From contig JAMKCH010084910.1 in the NCBI GenBank assembly GCA_023653785.1, positions 1 through 64,000 on the forward strand: DNA of 64,000 nucleotides. The letters run 5' to 3'. The translations under genes and the position numbers were made by a program. Under the pieces are notes generated by a model. The model made no database searches. It was not told the origin of the DNA and worked only from the letters and a program-made list of their open reading frames with translations. Source of the DNA: Ophioderma brevispina (taxonomy: Eukaryota; Echinodermata; Ophiuroidea; Amphilepidida; Ophiodermatidae). Positions 10,234-22,295 of this stretch are shown here, in pieces (position 1 is the first letter of the stretch; each line of letters starts with the position of its first letter).

Positions 10234-10967
10234 CCATTTACGACTGTTTTTGAGCCTAAAAAAGTCGGATCCCGACTTTTATTCGCCAGCGAAGTGTTAC
10301 GTGTAATCCGGTCGTTACTATGTCAACTGGATCACGCTTTTGAGTCCTGCACCACGATCGAAATGATCACTACACAAAGTCTACGGCCTGCAATAACATT
10401 CCAAAAGGTGCGTGATCCAGTAACCAGGGAGTTATGTAACCACTTCGATGGCGAATTAGTAAACAAAACATAAAAATCATCATTTCTTGACAAATACAGC
10501 GCGTTACGCTTAGCCACTTACAGGGGTCTTTACTACAACAATTTCTAACACAACAGTGCCAAAAATGCACTTTGATGAAAAATAGGGGCGCTGTTTGCTT
10601 ACATTTTGAAAAAATCGCTGATGATGGCTTTAAATCCAAGACATACAAAACTTAATTTAGAGTAGTTCTTAAATATTTTGAGAGGCGGAGCTGTGAGAAG
10701 CCATTTTTTTCTGTTCACAGAGTGTTTCAATGCAAAGTTACAACAAGGCGATCACGGTTCGCGCCAAGCAGATTGACTTGCAATTCGTCGTCTAATTTTG
10801 ATCCAACGTATACTTTGCCTACATTTTCGAACCATAATGTAATTCTTCCAATACAATTTTACACTGGTTGTCACATGAGTTTATAGTGACAAAACGTACC
10901 TAAATCGATAGAACTCGCCCCAATCTTGCAATATAATTTTTTTTGTCACTGTAAACTCATATGACAA
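10234..10967 (+). repeat. local duplication, copy 2 (allele with MITE)
   Basis: Starts CCATTTACGACTG, the same words as position 9644, and stays collinear with copy 1 apart from indels. Beyond CTCATAT the copies differ: here the palindrome at 10848-10982 is complete, whereas copy 1 ends in 25 bp of other sequence before the 20-A run. Confidence 0.9.
10282..10455. mobile_element. 174-bp MITE with TTA target duplication
   Basis: Ends TTCGCCAGCGAAGTG and, inverted, TTCGCCATCGAAGTG. Similarity continues inward through GGTTAC and CTGGATCACGC, giving about 55 bp of imperfect TIR. TTA flanks both sides (10279-10281, 10456-10458). The collinear copy at 9691 lacks it. A 3-bp TTA duplication is what PIF/Harbinger elements make, but the terminal bases are not a form I recognise, so the superfamily is open. 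Confidence 0.8.
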
Positions 10968-10982
10968 CCAGTTCAAATATTG
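10848..10982. mobile_element. short palindromic element, about 135 bp
   Basis: Left arm AATACAATTTTACACTGGTTGTCACATGAGTTTATAGTGACAAAA is mirrored at the right by TTTTGTCACTGTAAACTCATATGACAACCAGT and ATTGTATT. A left arm and most of a right arm are also seen in copy 1 (about 10076-10188). The loop is about 45 bp. Confidence 0.65.
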
Positions 10983-13128
10983 TATTGAGAGAAATGCATT
11001 GTAGGATGGACATTGTACCTCTTCTTCGGAGTGGGTATATTATTTATTTAGATTTTTCATAACTGCATGCATGGAATAGAATTTACTACAAGGCAAAAAT
11101 CGGATTTGCAAGCTTCTTGACATGCGATATCTCAATCTATTGGAATTATAAATCAGGTGTAACGCAGTCTTTCACATGAATACCGTATTCAAAATTCAAC
11201 TACTTTCAGGTTCAGATTGGTCAAAAAAGTCGTACGGGATTGTTTGGATTTCTGTTTAGGCGTGGTTTGCTACGCCAACAGGTTATTATTACGTGTTAAT
11301 GCACAGGATCCACTCTTAAAATTACATAATCGTGTTTATAATTGCTCTATAATAATAAGGACAAAATAATAGCTCATGCGGTTTCTAGCCAAAACTGATC
11401 TATTCAGTGATGTGATCTCAAATGTTTAATGTGTGGACAATTAACAGCAGTATATCCATTTTGGGTAGTGGTTTCATTTGTAAGGGACATATCAAAGGAT
11501 ATCTCAGAACGAGCCGTCTACTGAAGAAACCCCACGCTACTGATAGCGCTATAGCAAATTAACAAGACTGTAGTATTCTCAGCTTAGATCAAACACATTT
11601 ATGGTATGTGCCAAGATGGACCGTTATCACTTTAATAGTTTAATATATATTTTTTTTGTTTGCTTTTTAAGAACATTAATTCTGACATGCTGTTTAGCTT
11701 ACTTGCAAAGACTTTCTTGTCCAACCTTCTTTCGTCTCAATTTGCCGTGTAGTAAACCCTCCACGATGATATCGTACCTCAGGCTATACCGGCGTAAATG
11801 TTAGCTTCTGTTCAAGGACCCCCCCCATGTATAATTATAGAATAATTAATTTGAGTACGCTGGGCCCTAAAACGAAATTGTCATTTTATCTTTAGCCCCT
11901 CTGCAAGCTTCCAATCTTTTAAGCAGCATGGCGTATGATATGTGACCACCAACGCACATTGTACACCCCCCCCCCCAACGTCGTGGACATAGATGACAAT
12001 GTACTTTGGAAACTAACGGCCATACCAGGCATACCGTTAAAGAATATAAAACTGAGATTCTTTGCTAATGGTATTTATTTTTGCATGAATATTTATTTGT
12101 CTATGAAAACTTGATTGGAGAATATCGCATAACGGCACATTTGAGATTTAAGTTCCTAATTCATTGGTCAATTGATTATGTGTTTCATAAGTAAACCAAA
12201 CAAAATGATTGATATAATATTTTAGGAATGTTACTTTTTGGCTGGGTTATTTGCCTCAACAAATCTGACAAACGCCCGCCAGCAGAGATATTGATAGGGA
12301 CCGGTTCGGCCCGTTATTAAAGACCCACTCTAGAAAGTTACAACTACCCATTGGAAAACACCGCTTGACTCGCAGACTACTTTGAAATTATGATTTGTTT
12401 GGGAAAAAAAATTGTTTTGACGAAGGGCGTTTGAAACGTACACAAAAGTGACTACCGTATTGAAGGCGGTCACGGCACCCGGGTTTGAGGAGGCAAAGCA
12501 GAAGTTAAATTTCATTGCAGGCACCACGCGGGGAGCCCTAGCTTACAATTGTGATACAGGATATAGCTAGGCAGGGAAAGTGAGTCTGGTTGAAGGCCAC
12601 GCACTGTAGGTCCTAAAAAGTAGGGCAACAAAAATCCCTAGTGTATACACAAAACATAAAGAAAAAATACATATTTGTCCTTATTGTACTACTGTCAAGC
12701 AAATGACCAACGATTTGAAGTTGGCGTGTCAACTACCTTCAAAGCTGGCGATTTGCAAATGATTCATCTATGAATGGTTGGCTAGGTCCCGCTTGGGGTC
12801 TAGGAAAGAAAGTGATGAAAGAAAAAACAAACAAACAATTCGATTTGAAGCCAAAGAAAAATATCACACCTATATAGCACAGGGTGAAGAGGTATTTTGT
12901 AGATGTGCACTTTTAAAATACACAAAAATCTTCTCTATAATCCACTTGTTTCATCTTCACGATCATCTTAGCAATTTGGGTGTGAAAACATCACAGTATA
13001 GCGTGACGGTTAGCGCGAATCTGTAGCGGGGGGTACAGCCGACTCGCCCCCAAAACGTGACGAGAATAAAGTCAAGAGTTGTAACGTCAACAGAACAACA
13101 AACACACTTTCCGTTTGGTACAGGTTGT
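10983..13128. other. no recognisable feature; one C run
   Basis: Contains a run of 11 C near 11966-11976 and otherwise unremarkable AT-rich DNA. The frames at 11601, 12330 and 12778 are under 85 codons and unrecognised. Confidence 0.5.
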
Positions 13129-13143
13129 TTGGTTAGTATTGTT
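13129..13143. repeat. LINE target-site duplication, 3' copy
   Basis: TTGGTTAGTATTGTT, identical to 19134-19148. On the LINE sense (minus) strand it follows directly after the short A-tail. Confidence 0.85.
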
Positions 13144-13439
13144 TTTTTTTTGTCTTTAATGCAAAGACCTGGGTCTTTATGTTTATTAATCTTTGTTCAA
13201 CTACAAACATGCATATAAAATATAAAATAACAACCAAGACCTGACTTTCTTTTTTTAAAAGAACGAGAAAACAATCAAAAGAGACGCCTTGTTGATTTAA
13301 TTAGAGAAGCAGCAGCAAGTTATTAAAGGCCAACAGACATTATTACCAACAGCCACCTCAAAATGTAGGTACTGAAAGAGAAACATTCAGGATGTTCAGA
13401 CACAACATACATCTTAATTAGGATTACGACTTCAGGATA

Positions 13440-16400
13440 AACGGGACCAAACATGATTTAAAGATCAAACCGCACTTCTTGAAGTGGGCAGAAGCTTCCC
13501 TTATCTTATTAGCAATATATATTCAGACTCTCTCTTGGTTTTGATGAACGTTTTGCAATTCAAAACATTAGGCTTCTTTTTTGAAATTTTACGACATAAA
13601 TAAGTCTTGATACACAAAAATAATAAGAAATAATTTATCTTGAAAACCCCAAACATCTTTTCAAATTTGAGGATGGAAAAGTTTTAATATCGTGTTTTAT
13701 CTTGAAATATTTTCAACAAGCCATCCCAATAGGTATACCATATCACAATCACAAAAATGTGAAAATTGACTCAGGATTTGTTTTACAAAATCACACTAGC
13801 TTAATCAATTCTTTTAAATTTTAAAAGAACATCATTTAAATGCAATAGCCCTGTGGAAAACTTTAAAGTAAACTGAACGAAATTTAGATTATTGAGCATT
13901 TAAGTTTCCGAATATGAATTTCTCTCCATTCCGTGTCCTCAGAACCATCATCTTCTGTATCCATACCAAAACTAGTTTGCCCAAAATTCCATGCGATTTT
14001 GTGGGATGAAAGTCCCCATAAAAATATAATAGCAAATTTGGGACCTTCCGAGCATTGAGAAGACCAAGTTACTTCATCAAAAATATTAAGATCATTAGAA
14101 TTTGAGGTCTGAAGCCACGACCTGGGAATACATTTCATAAAAAATTATGTTTCTCCTTCACGGTTAGAATACCAAAGTCCAAAAACCCCAAAATTCTTCA
14201 AATAATTCTACTACCTGGGAAGGTGGATGAGAAGATCATTAATATAACCAAAAATACCCATGTCACACCATCCCATAATAAATATAACTCTTTGTTTTGG
14301 ATCTAACATTTCTATGTAACGCATAGGCATTGATTGTAGCCCATATCAGAAAAATGCCATATCATACATTTTGTGACATGCCTTATCCCGAAAATATAGA
14401 AGTCCTGAGAGAATCGGCTAACTGGGTACAATCAAGCTTATTTATGAGACTCTCAAGCATATTTGACTCCATAAAATACACCGGATTGTTGATCCCATAG
14501 TTTGTTAGTTCGATTGTTTTCCAAAACTATCAAAATTATGTCAAGCAGCCAGTTTCACCCAAGTCATTTTCTGAGCCAGGGAAAAATTATACGGGTCACT
14601 CAATACGAAGACCACAATGTTCATAATCTTCTGAACATAGACCCTTTTGACTCTGTCATTCCCATTATTCGCGATAATGATAAAACAATTTATCAAGTTC
14701 TTTGAAAAAATATTTGGGGATTTTAATACATAGAACAGTAATAAAAAAAAACTGAGGTCAGAGAAGAGTTTTGATAACACATATTTTTGTTTCCCAATCA
14801 GAGAAATTCCTTGCACGCCAACAATTCAATGTACCTTCAATTTTTTTTTTAGCTTGACTTTCTAGTTGAGATACATACATACAGAACTAATATATCGGGA
14901 ATTAAGGGAAAAAATATACCCAATGTTTTTAAATTTATCTCTTTTCCATGTAAGACACTGCTCCTGACAAGGAAAATTTTAAGACCCCTTTTTAGACCAA
15001 ACGACAAAAAAAAAAAAACAAAAATAAAAACCAACCCAATACCTCAGATTTAGAAAGAGTAATTTTACAACCCGAACAATGCCAAAGTTATTTAAAGTAA
15101 CAAAAAGGTTATCAAAAGATTTTTGGGAACCGTCCAGAAAACATGTTGAGTCATCAGCCAAAGAGAAATCTTTAACTCATTATCACCAACAGGAATACCT
15201 TTACTATAACATTTTGAACGCACTGCAATAGCCATCGTTTCAATAACTAAAAGAATAAATATGTGATATTGGACAGCCTCTGAAACATTCCTTGAACCAT
15301 GTCAACAGGATCTGTCAAAAACCGTTAGTGAAGTACATACCCGTCTGCAGAGTAATGTCTTAACCATGAATAAATGATCCCCAAGTTATAATGCTTTAAA
15401 GGACTTGTAATAAAAATTCATGACTAACACTATCAAAAGCCTTTCTCATTCAGATCCAATAGCACCAGGTATCATTCCATCAAAAGTATATATAATATCT
15501 AAATTAAACGAATGTTATTACCAATATTTCTCCCCTTAAGGAAACCAGATTGATCCGGATTTACAGTTTTTTTCTGAATACATTTTTTCAAAACGGCTGG
15601 CCAACACCTTAGCAAAAATCTTATAATCGACAGTCAATTAAGAAATTGGTCTATAATTTTTGTATACATAAATCTTTGTCTTTCTTAGGCAATAATGTTA
15701 TAATACCATTTCTTTGAGAGAAGTGACATAAGACCTTTTTCAATGGAAAACTTATATGAATTATACACTTCCTGAAATCTCGGCCAAAAAACATGTAAAA
15801 CTCAACTGGAAACCGTCATACGCAGGCGTTTTTAGTCTGCTTCATAGAAACATGGGAATCATATACCTCTTTTTGATATTGGTTTGATCAAGAATTTCCC
15901 TAGTATTAGCACTCAATTTTGGGATATCAATGCTTTCACGAAATTCCTCAACTAGCGTATGAGTTTGTATCAGCAACGGTTTTATCATAATACAGTTTAC
16001 GATAAAATTATGGATTTCCAGTAACAATTTCAGTCTGGTGTACAAACAAAATCCACTGTCATCTTTATCTTATAATAATTTCTTCTCACACGATCTTTTT
16101 TCCAGTTACAAAAATACTTCGAGCTTTTTTCGCCTTCCTCCCTCCATCTACATCTGGAACGAATTATCAACTCCTTTGGTTTCAACTCAAAATTTTGTTT
16201 AATTCATCTCTAAATTTTCCAATTGAGAAAAAATAACAAAAAAACTAAAAAATCAATAAATTTGATTTTTGACCTTTTCATATTTCCATTAACTTTGCTT
16301 TAACACCTTTTCTTTCCTCTTTTTCTACATCTATATTCAATACACACACCACAATAAAGCATTTTAAAGAGTCCCACAGAATATTAGGGCTACACTGAGA

Positions 16401-17194
16401 GTTGTTATGAATGTCGTTGAAATCCTGAATTTTCTTTTTGACCAAATTGATAAAATCAGCATCATGCTGTAAAATAGGCAATTGATTTCCATATTAACCA
16501 CGACTCTTTACAGGGCCGCCCATCATTAAAATTTAAGGTGACAACAAATGATTCAGATTGAATGCCAGGAATAATTTTGAACTAATGCGTTGTTTTTATC
16601 AGAATCATCAGAATCAGATAAAATCCAATCTGGAGAGAACCCTTGGGTTTTTGTGCCTGGTATATTGTCGTAATTTAGGATGAAATGTCTCCAACATCAA
16701 AAAGATGAATCATCCATTAAGAGAGAAATCATTTCACTAGCTTTAACATTAACGTGCTTACTTCTACTACCTGAAATCTAAGGGGCCAGAACCATTAAAG
16801 TCCCTCCTATAATAAGGAGGTAAATTAAATTGATCATCTTAGCAAATAGCTCCAAAAAAATCAGGATCATCATAGGGGAGCATAAACTTTACCAAAGAAT
16901 CGAAGATCATTATAGTAACCAAATAATTAAAAAACGACCATTCGGATCACTGTATAATGATTGAACAAGAGGGGCAATGGGTTGCGAATCAAAATTGCAA
17001 CCCACGACTAGAAGGAAGTACTCGAAAACCATGCATGTTCACCCCATTGATTTTTCCAAAAATTCTCATCATTTTGAAGAGTGGTTTCTTGCAAAAAAAT
17101 AATTCGCGCACCAGACCGCATAAATGAAAAATTTTCTCCTCTTGACTAGATCTTGCATTCCACGACAATTAAATGTGCTTAGCTTAAGAGCCAT
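13440..17194 (-). pseudogene. LINE ORF2: endonuclease and reverse transcriptase, inactivated
   Basis: Reading from the ATG at 17194 the remnant begins MALKLSTFNCRGMQ, the start of an L1-type endonuclease. Further endonuclease blocks follow in shifting frames: IIFLQETTLQND, SDPNGRFLIIW, FFGKVYAP. The linker has RSRCRWREEGEKSSKYF (about 16140). Reverse transcriptase blocks are NYRPIS (about 15650), PDQSGFLKGRNI, KAFDSVSHEFL (15424-15447) and ADDS, the catalytic Asp pair (about 15150). After it come a thumb/C-terminal segment (NNGNDRVKRVYV, about 14640) and a C-rich segment with SHFCDCD (about 13740-13800). The total corresponds to roughly 1250 codons, near full length for this type. It would nick target DNA and copy its RNA by target-primed reverse transcription, but stops and frameshifts in every domain make it non-functional. 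Confidence 0.88.
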
Positions 17195-18119
17195 GGTACA
17201 TAATGAGATACAACTAAGAAGGAGATTGTAAACAATTAACCAGTCTAATACATACGTGTACATATTAAACATTGTAACATGAATTTCAGTAAAAAATACC
17301 ACTGACTGGGCTGAAGATACTAAACATGTGAGCTTAGGAAAACCAAACACATTTAGGCCAAAAAATGTTTGATTAAAATTGAAACACGACCTGAAAATAG
17401 GATAGATGTGGCTGCGCTACTCGACAAACCATGATTGACAATGATGGGAAAAAAAGAGTTGAAAAAAGCAAAACATAATAAGAGCCAGAAAGATAGGAAC
17501 GCACCTGCGGCACCAAAAGGATGACGTGTTACAGGGGCCCCAAATCACCAAACCAGCCCTGAATGTGCGCGCAATTTTGGAAGAAAACACGGAAGTGATC
17601 GGCCAGTGCAACCAATAATCACATTAATACATTTAATCGTCCAAAAATAATCCAATATGAAAAATGGATCAAACTCTTATAGATACTAAAAGCAGTTCCC
17701 AATTACCACATAAATGGCCAATGACAGTTTTTATCAGAGAATAAAGTCATCACACACACCTGTTCCATAAAAAAATGGTCCCCGTGAACAATCGATGTCG
17801 GCCGTCAAATATTTAATGAGCCTTCACGAAAAAGGCTGAAAGGTCATAAGAAACCGAAGAAATGCCTGTTTAACGAAACCGAGGATAAAATCGTCTATCC
17901 AGTTCTTGCGAAAACATGGTAGATGTCCAAAATGATGAAAAAACGTAGACCCAGTCGTGCAAATAGTGCAATACGGTACTACTGTTAATACAAAATCTGT
18001 GAAGACCGAATAAAATGCTGTCAACATGCCAAAGTTTATACAGCCATAGTGCAACATAAACACATCCAAATAAATTGATTATCAGAAATCAATGTACCAG
18101 TGTTTTAGTCAGGTCCTCC

Positions 18120-18998
18120 CCTGTCCCGGGATAAGCAAAGAAGGGTTTCTTGGCCGTTCAAGTTTTGAGTTTTTTTGTAAATGTTCCTCTTATTCAATAC
18201 TCATGCTGTCCCCTTTGAAAAGTCATCGCTGACAAAGATCTTGCTTTCCTTTGTACCTATTATCTGTCTTAAATTCTTTCTGCAACACAGGCGTTACGTA
18301 CCTCTCCTTTACGCGTAATGACATAGCGACATGATATGCGAGGTTGTCCCCGCGAATGATGATCCATCTGAGTTGGAGTGCGATGGCACCTCTCCACATG
18401 GCATTCTTCAGGATCTAATCCAACAAAGGAAATACGTCCTTCACATTCTCCGACAACTCTCGGCGGGTTCCCGCTTTCTGGAACTTCCATGGAAAACAAG
18501 TTATACGGCCTGCTTCTGTTTTCCTAATCATCCACTTTTAGTATAACTCCTTGTTTTACAGGTTTTCAGTTTCTTTATTATTTTTCAGCTCCAACTCGGT
18601 AACCTTCATTGTTGCATGCTGTAAGCTTACCCTCTTCTTCATTCACCTTTCCTTGTCAGATCGTCCCAGTCTTTTTACAAGCATATTTTCATCGTGTATC
18701 CACCCTTTCCTCGAAATCTTTTGAAGAACTATAATAAACCACCGTGGCGGGGTGTCGATATCCGCACTTGTGTCACGAAATTCAGCCACCATTACACTAG
18801 GAGTAGATCCGTTGAGATAAATCCAAAACGCTCAGTTTGCGCTATCACTGGGAGCTGCCATGTTGTCATGACCTCTGACCTCAACACGATCACTGTTGCT
18901 GATGTAGAAGTTTTTCGGTTTCTTCTTCGAAGCAGGCGAAATCTTGGTGGGTGTTTTGGGGTCAGGTACTCGGCCTTATTCTTAGTTTTCGGTCCCAT
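18120..18998 (-). pseudogene. LINE ORF1: coiled-coil RNA-binding protein, inactivated
   Basis: From the ATG at 18998 (MGPKTKNKAEYL) the remnant has a basic, proline-rich N-terminus, a short heptad-like stretch (MKVTELELKNNKETENL, about 18560-18610) and, after an in-frame TAG, ENRSRPYNLFSMEVPESG (about 18465-18520). It continues with CHVERCHRTP (about 18380) and, in another frame, a FVSDDFS-like end. The ELE..N...E / NRSR.YNL / PES / ERCHR series is the signature of L1-type ORF1 proteins, which trimerise and bind the element RNA. Several stops and frameshifts are present. Confidence 0.75.
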
Positions 18999-19133
18999 AA
19001 TGGTCACCAAAGTACTAATAATCCGTTAATAAACACTATAAAACACAAACTCGATAATACCTGCTTGAAATTTGGGTGCACTCAGGAGCTCCTCACAGTC
19101 GTGTCTTCATGCCACGAAAGTACAGGGCTCCCA

Positions 19134-19148
19134 TTGGTTAGTATTGTT
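19134..19148. repeat. LINE target-site duplication, 5' copy
   Basis: TTGGTTAGTATTGTT, identical to 13129-13143, directly outside the 5' end of the LINE. Confidence 0.85.
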
Positions 19149-22095
19149 GTTGTTACTGTGTAAATGATCGTCGCTAATTACTTTCGCCACTTTCCCGAAA
19201 ACCATGCCTCTTTTCAAGGTAAAACCAACAATGTACGATTTTCACCAGGCCAATTAAAACTTCACACGTTCTTGAAATTGTTTTTTTTTAACTGGCAATG
19301 TAATAAGCGGTTACTTTCGGTGTTTTGCCAAATGCCTATAATTTAAGCCCAACTTAAACATTACCACACACGTAAGTGAACACTCCTTTTTAACCATTTT
19401 CCCACTCATAAATTCACACTTCAGAATTGTATTTTCTCTACGTTTTTCCTGTATAACGTATTGTAAACAAACAGCGCCCGCCTTCCTTGTTACAACACGT
19501 TCAGCTTTTCTCGTTTCATTTATTTTTGTTATTTATTGATTCTTATCATACTAAACAACCAGCAATAAAATTAAACAATACAAAGAGTATAAAACCAAAA
19601 AACAAAAAAGGATCACCACTCTCTCTCATCATGCACCTTTACACAATCTCATCTCCTCTCCGCTCCTCTCTCCTCTCTCTCTCCATCCTTTTCTCTTTCA
19701 TAATTCGACCGAGTAGAAAAGCTATACCGTGGCAAAAGAAAATAAAGCAAAGAAAAAAACCAAATAACTCAGGAATCAATTTTAGTAGCATAAGCCGGTT
19801 TTTTTTTTTATTATACGTTCAGCAATTTTAGGTCACATTTTTTTATTCTCACCCGAGCTAAACTGGAACTGCGTTAAAATTGGAAGCTCTCGCTTCCTGA
19901 AATTTGCAGAAATCTCGGTTTCTGAGATTTGCTCTTTTAAAGTCTAACCTTTAGACAAGAGAAAAGAAAATTGCTACAACCAATCTCTGAAATATCTTGT
20001 GGCCAGACATTTTAAATCAATGAATCAAAAGGTCAGAGAACAGATCAAGTTTCACATGGCACAGTTGTAATTTGTTTTTTAATGAACTAAACACCTTAGA
20101 CTGACGTAATTAATGATTGCCTTATAAACATCATTTTGTAATCCCCGACTTACAGCTGGAACCGTACCGGTAGAGTCATATTTTTCATTGTGTTCTTTGT
20201 TAATTTAAAACCCCTTTGGACTTCGAATAGCGACTTCGTTGAAGCTTAGTCGTAGCCTTTAAGAAAATATTCAAAGAATTAAAGTTTGACTTTTCTCTAA
20301 GAAAAGATGCATGACATTACTTTTGCATCAAAGAATGAAAATATGTTTCGGAGAAAAATAGAGAGTGATTGAAAATATGATTAATCCAACGCTTAAGCCT
20401 CCGGTCAAAGATCAAACCCTACAATACAAATAACAGATTTGACGTTAAGATATTGTTCCAGAATCTATTACACAATATTTCTAAGAATTTTTGCAGATTG
20501 GACATGCATGTTATTGAAATTTTAAGTAAATGAAATCAACCTAAATTATAACAATGAAAAGTGGACTTCAGAAATGCATCATGACCTCATTAATGAAAGT
20601 TTAATATTAAAAAGTGGGTATTCTCATGATTACCTTAATTTAAAAACCTTTAATCAGTGTTTAAGGGAAATTATATCATTTATGAAGAAGGAACGATTTG
20701 GGTCCTTCTGCATATAACACGTCCACAAATTAATTCTAGAAAATACAAAAAGGTTTTGGCAGCCTAAAGAAACGTTCAGATCCTTTAATGGCATTTTTGT
20801 CCTACCTAACCCACTTTAATTTTACAGAACCACAAAAAATATTGTAATACAGACATAACTGAAAATTGTTTTCTACCAAAACCTATTTAAAAACTCTGTT
20901 CTGAACGATTTGGGGGAAAGATTCCAAGTATATAGGCCTACCTTATCCCAGATCCTACAACCATGCTGGGTCATAAGTCATAACAGTTCTTTTTTTTGTG
21001 CGTGTGTGTTATAATACCTGCGTGTCTGTAATAATACAAAGTTTAGGCTTTATCAAGAATTTCATAAGACGTGATCTGGAGACCATTATTTTGTATTTCT
21101 GTTGTTTGGCTACCGAAGTACATCTCTAATACCAGTCAAATTGGGAAAGAGAGAGAGGGAAATTCCATAGATTAACCCCAATCAAATTAGCATGGTTACT
21201 GTTCATGCCCACTTTAAAAATTAAATAACTCTTGATCTCTAGCTTTCCCATAATTCTTCGCTATAGTCATAAGTAAACATGTACTTAATAGATAGGCGAA
21301 TGAGCATTCCTGTGTCCTTAAGGGTCTCTAATTATCCTTAATTAATTGTTTCTTCTTGTATTAGTTCATAAATTATAACTTGCGCTTTAAAGAGTCTTCG
21401 TTATCCCGTTATTTATTTTGCGATTATTTTTTTCCTTGACAGTAGAATGGGCCCGCACTAGAAACCTTGGTCTCAATTAGATCTATGCAAGTTATTGAGT
21501 CACCGCTATTGCGCTGAAGTTCTCAATTTTTTCTTGGAAGAAACACAAATGACCGATAGGATCTTGTCCAGGTGCGTTACACCTGCATATCTGATGCAGC
21601 AATAATGTAAGACACGTTTTAAAGATGGTTTTCACAAGGCCACTTATTTTACCCAATCACAAATCGGATGAAATGAACTTTGTTATCTAATCCAATAACT
21701 TGGAGTGTTTGATTGATCTTTAAGCCGCAAATGCAGCCACCATTAACAATAGAAATTTAATGTTTGAGTGACGGTGTTTTAACAGTAAATCCCAAGTGTT
21801 GATTCGATTGACCCGTTCTTGAACAGGGATTTTTGGAGAGAGAGAGAGACTTGGGGTCGATCACTTTGAAAAATGTATAATCGGTTGCTCTCAAAATAAT
21901 AAAAACCATAAAACTTTGAATTAAGCAAATAGTAAGTCCTATCTGGGCCTGTTTTATATACAGAGTGAATAAAAAAAATGGGGCAATGAACAAAACACAC
22001 AATTTGACCTCTGACCTATTTAACTCAACCTGTGACGCATTGCAAATGTTTTCATGATTTCATATTTTTGACCTTCTATGCTGAAAAAATACGTA
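19149..22095. other. no recognisable gene; GA microsatellite
   Basis: AT-rich sequence with a short (GA)n tract near 21837-21849 and CT-rich patches at 19600-19700. A frame at 19487-19831 (114 codons) is low-complexity Ser/Leu/Lys and not convincing. No RNA gene recognised. Confidence 0.5.
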
Positions 22096-22295
22096 TTTTG
22101 GGTGAAGAAATTAGGTAGATATGAAAGATTTTCACGGTTGAATCCAGAAAGATTTGTCACCATATTCCATACAAAGTTGAACTGAAACCCAGCTTAACTG
22201 TGTAATTCATTGGAAAGAAAAATGGATCAGGCCGCCGAAAATCTTTCATATCTAACCCCACCTCATTTTTTCTTCAACAAATTTCCTTCATTAGG
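22096..22295. repeat. inverted repeat around AGATATGAAAGATTTTC
   Basis: GGTGAAGAAATTAGGTAGATATGAAAGATTTTCACGG (22100-22136) is mirrored by CCGCCGAAAATCTTTCATATCTAACCCC and TTCTTCAACAAATTTCC (about 22233-22290), a loop of about 100 bp. TATACAGAGTG occurs outside on both sides (about 21957 and 22464) in the same orientation. Probably a decayed short DNA element. Confidence 0.5.

Larger units (their letters stand above)
13144..19133 (-). mobile_element. full-length decayed L1/Tx1-type LINE, about 6.0 kb
   Basis: A complete insertion on the minus strand, bounded by the 15-bp direct repeat TTGGTTAGTATTGTT. The sense strand begins TGGGAGCCCTGTACTTTCG at 19133, then ORF1 remnant, an inter-ORF spacer (about 18100-17195), ORF2 remnant, a short 3' UTR, and an A-rich tail ending at 13144. 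A two-ORF layout with coiled-coil ORF1, apurinic-type endonuclease, reverse transcriptase and A-tail is that of L1/Tx1 elements. Both ORFs are broken by many stops and frameshifts, so the copy is dead. The boundaries rest on the duplication rather than on a family consensus. Confidence 0.88.

Noticed and set aside
9595..10648. Two 92-96-codon minus frames with the same N-terminus as paralogous genes
   Set aside because: They lie in the two copies of the 9644/10234 duplication, and the second is altered by the MITE insertion; no family is recognisable.
18694..19029. 111-codon plus-strand frame as a gene
   Set aside because: It is antisense to the LINE ORF1 remnant, which explains the region better.
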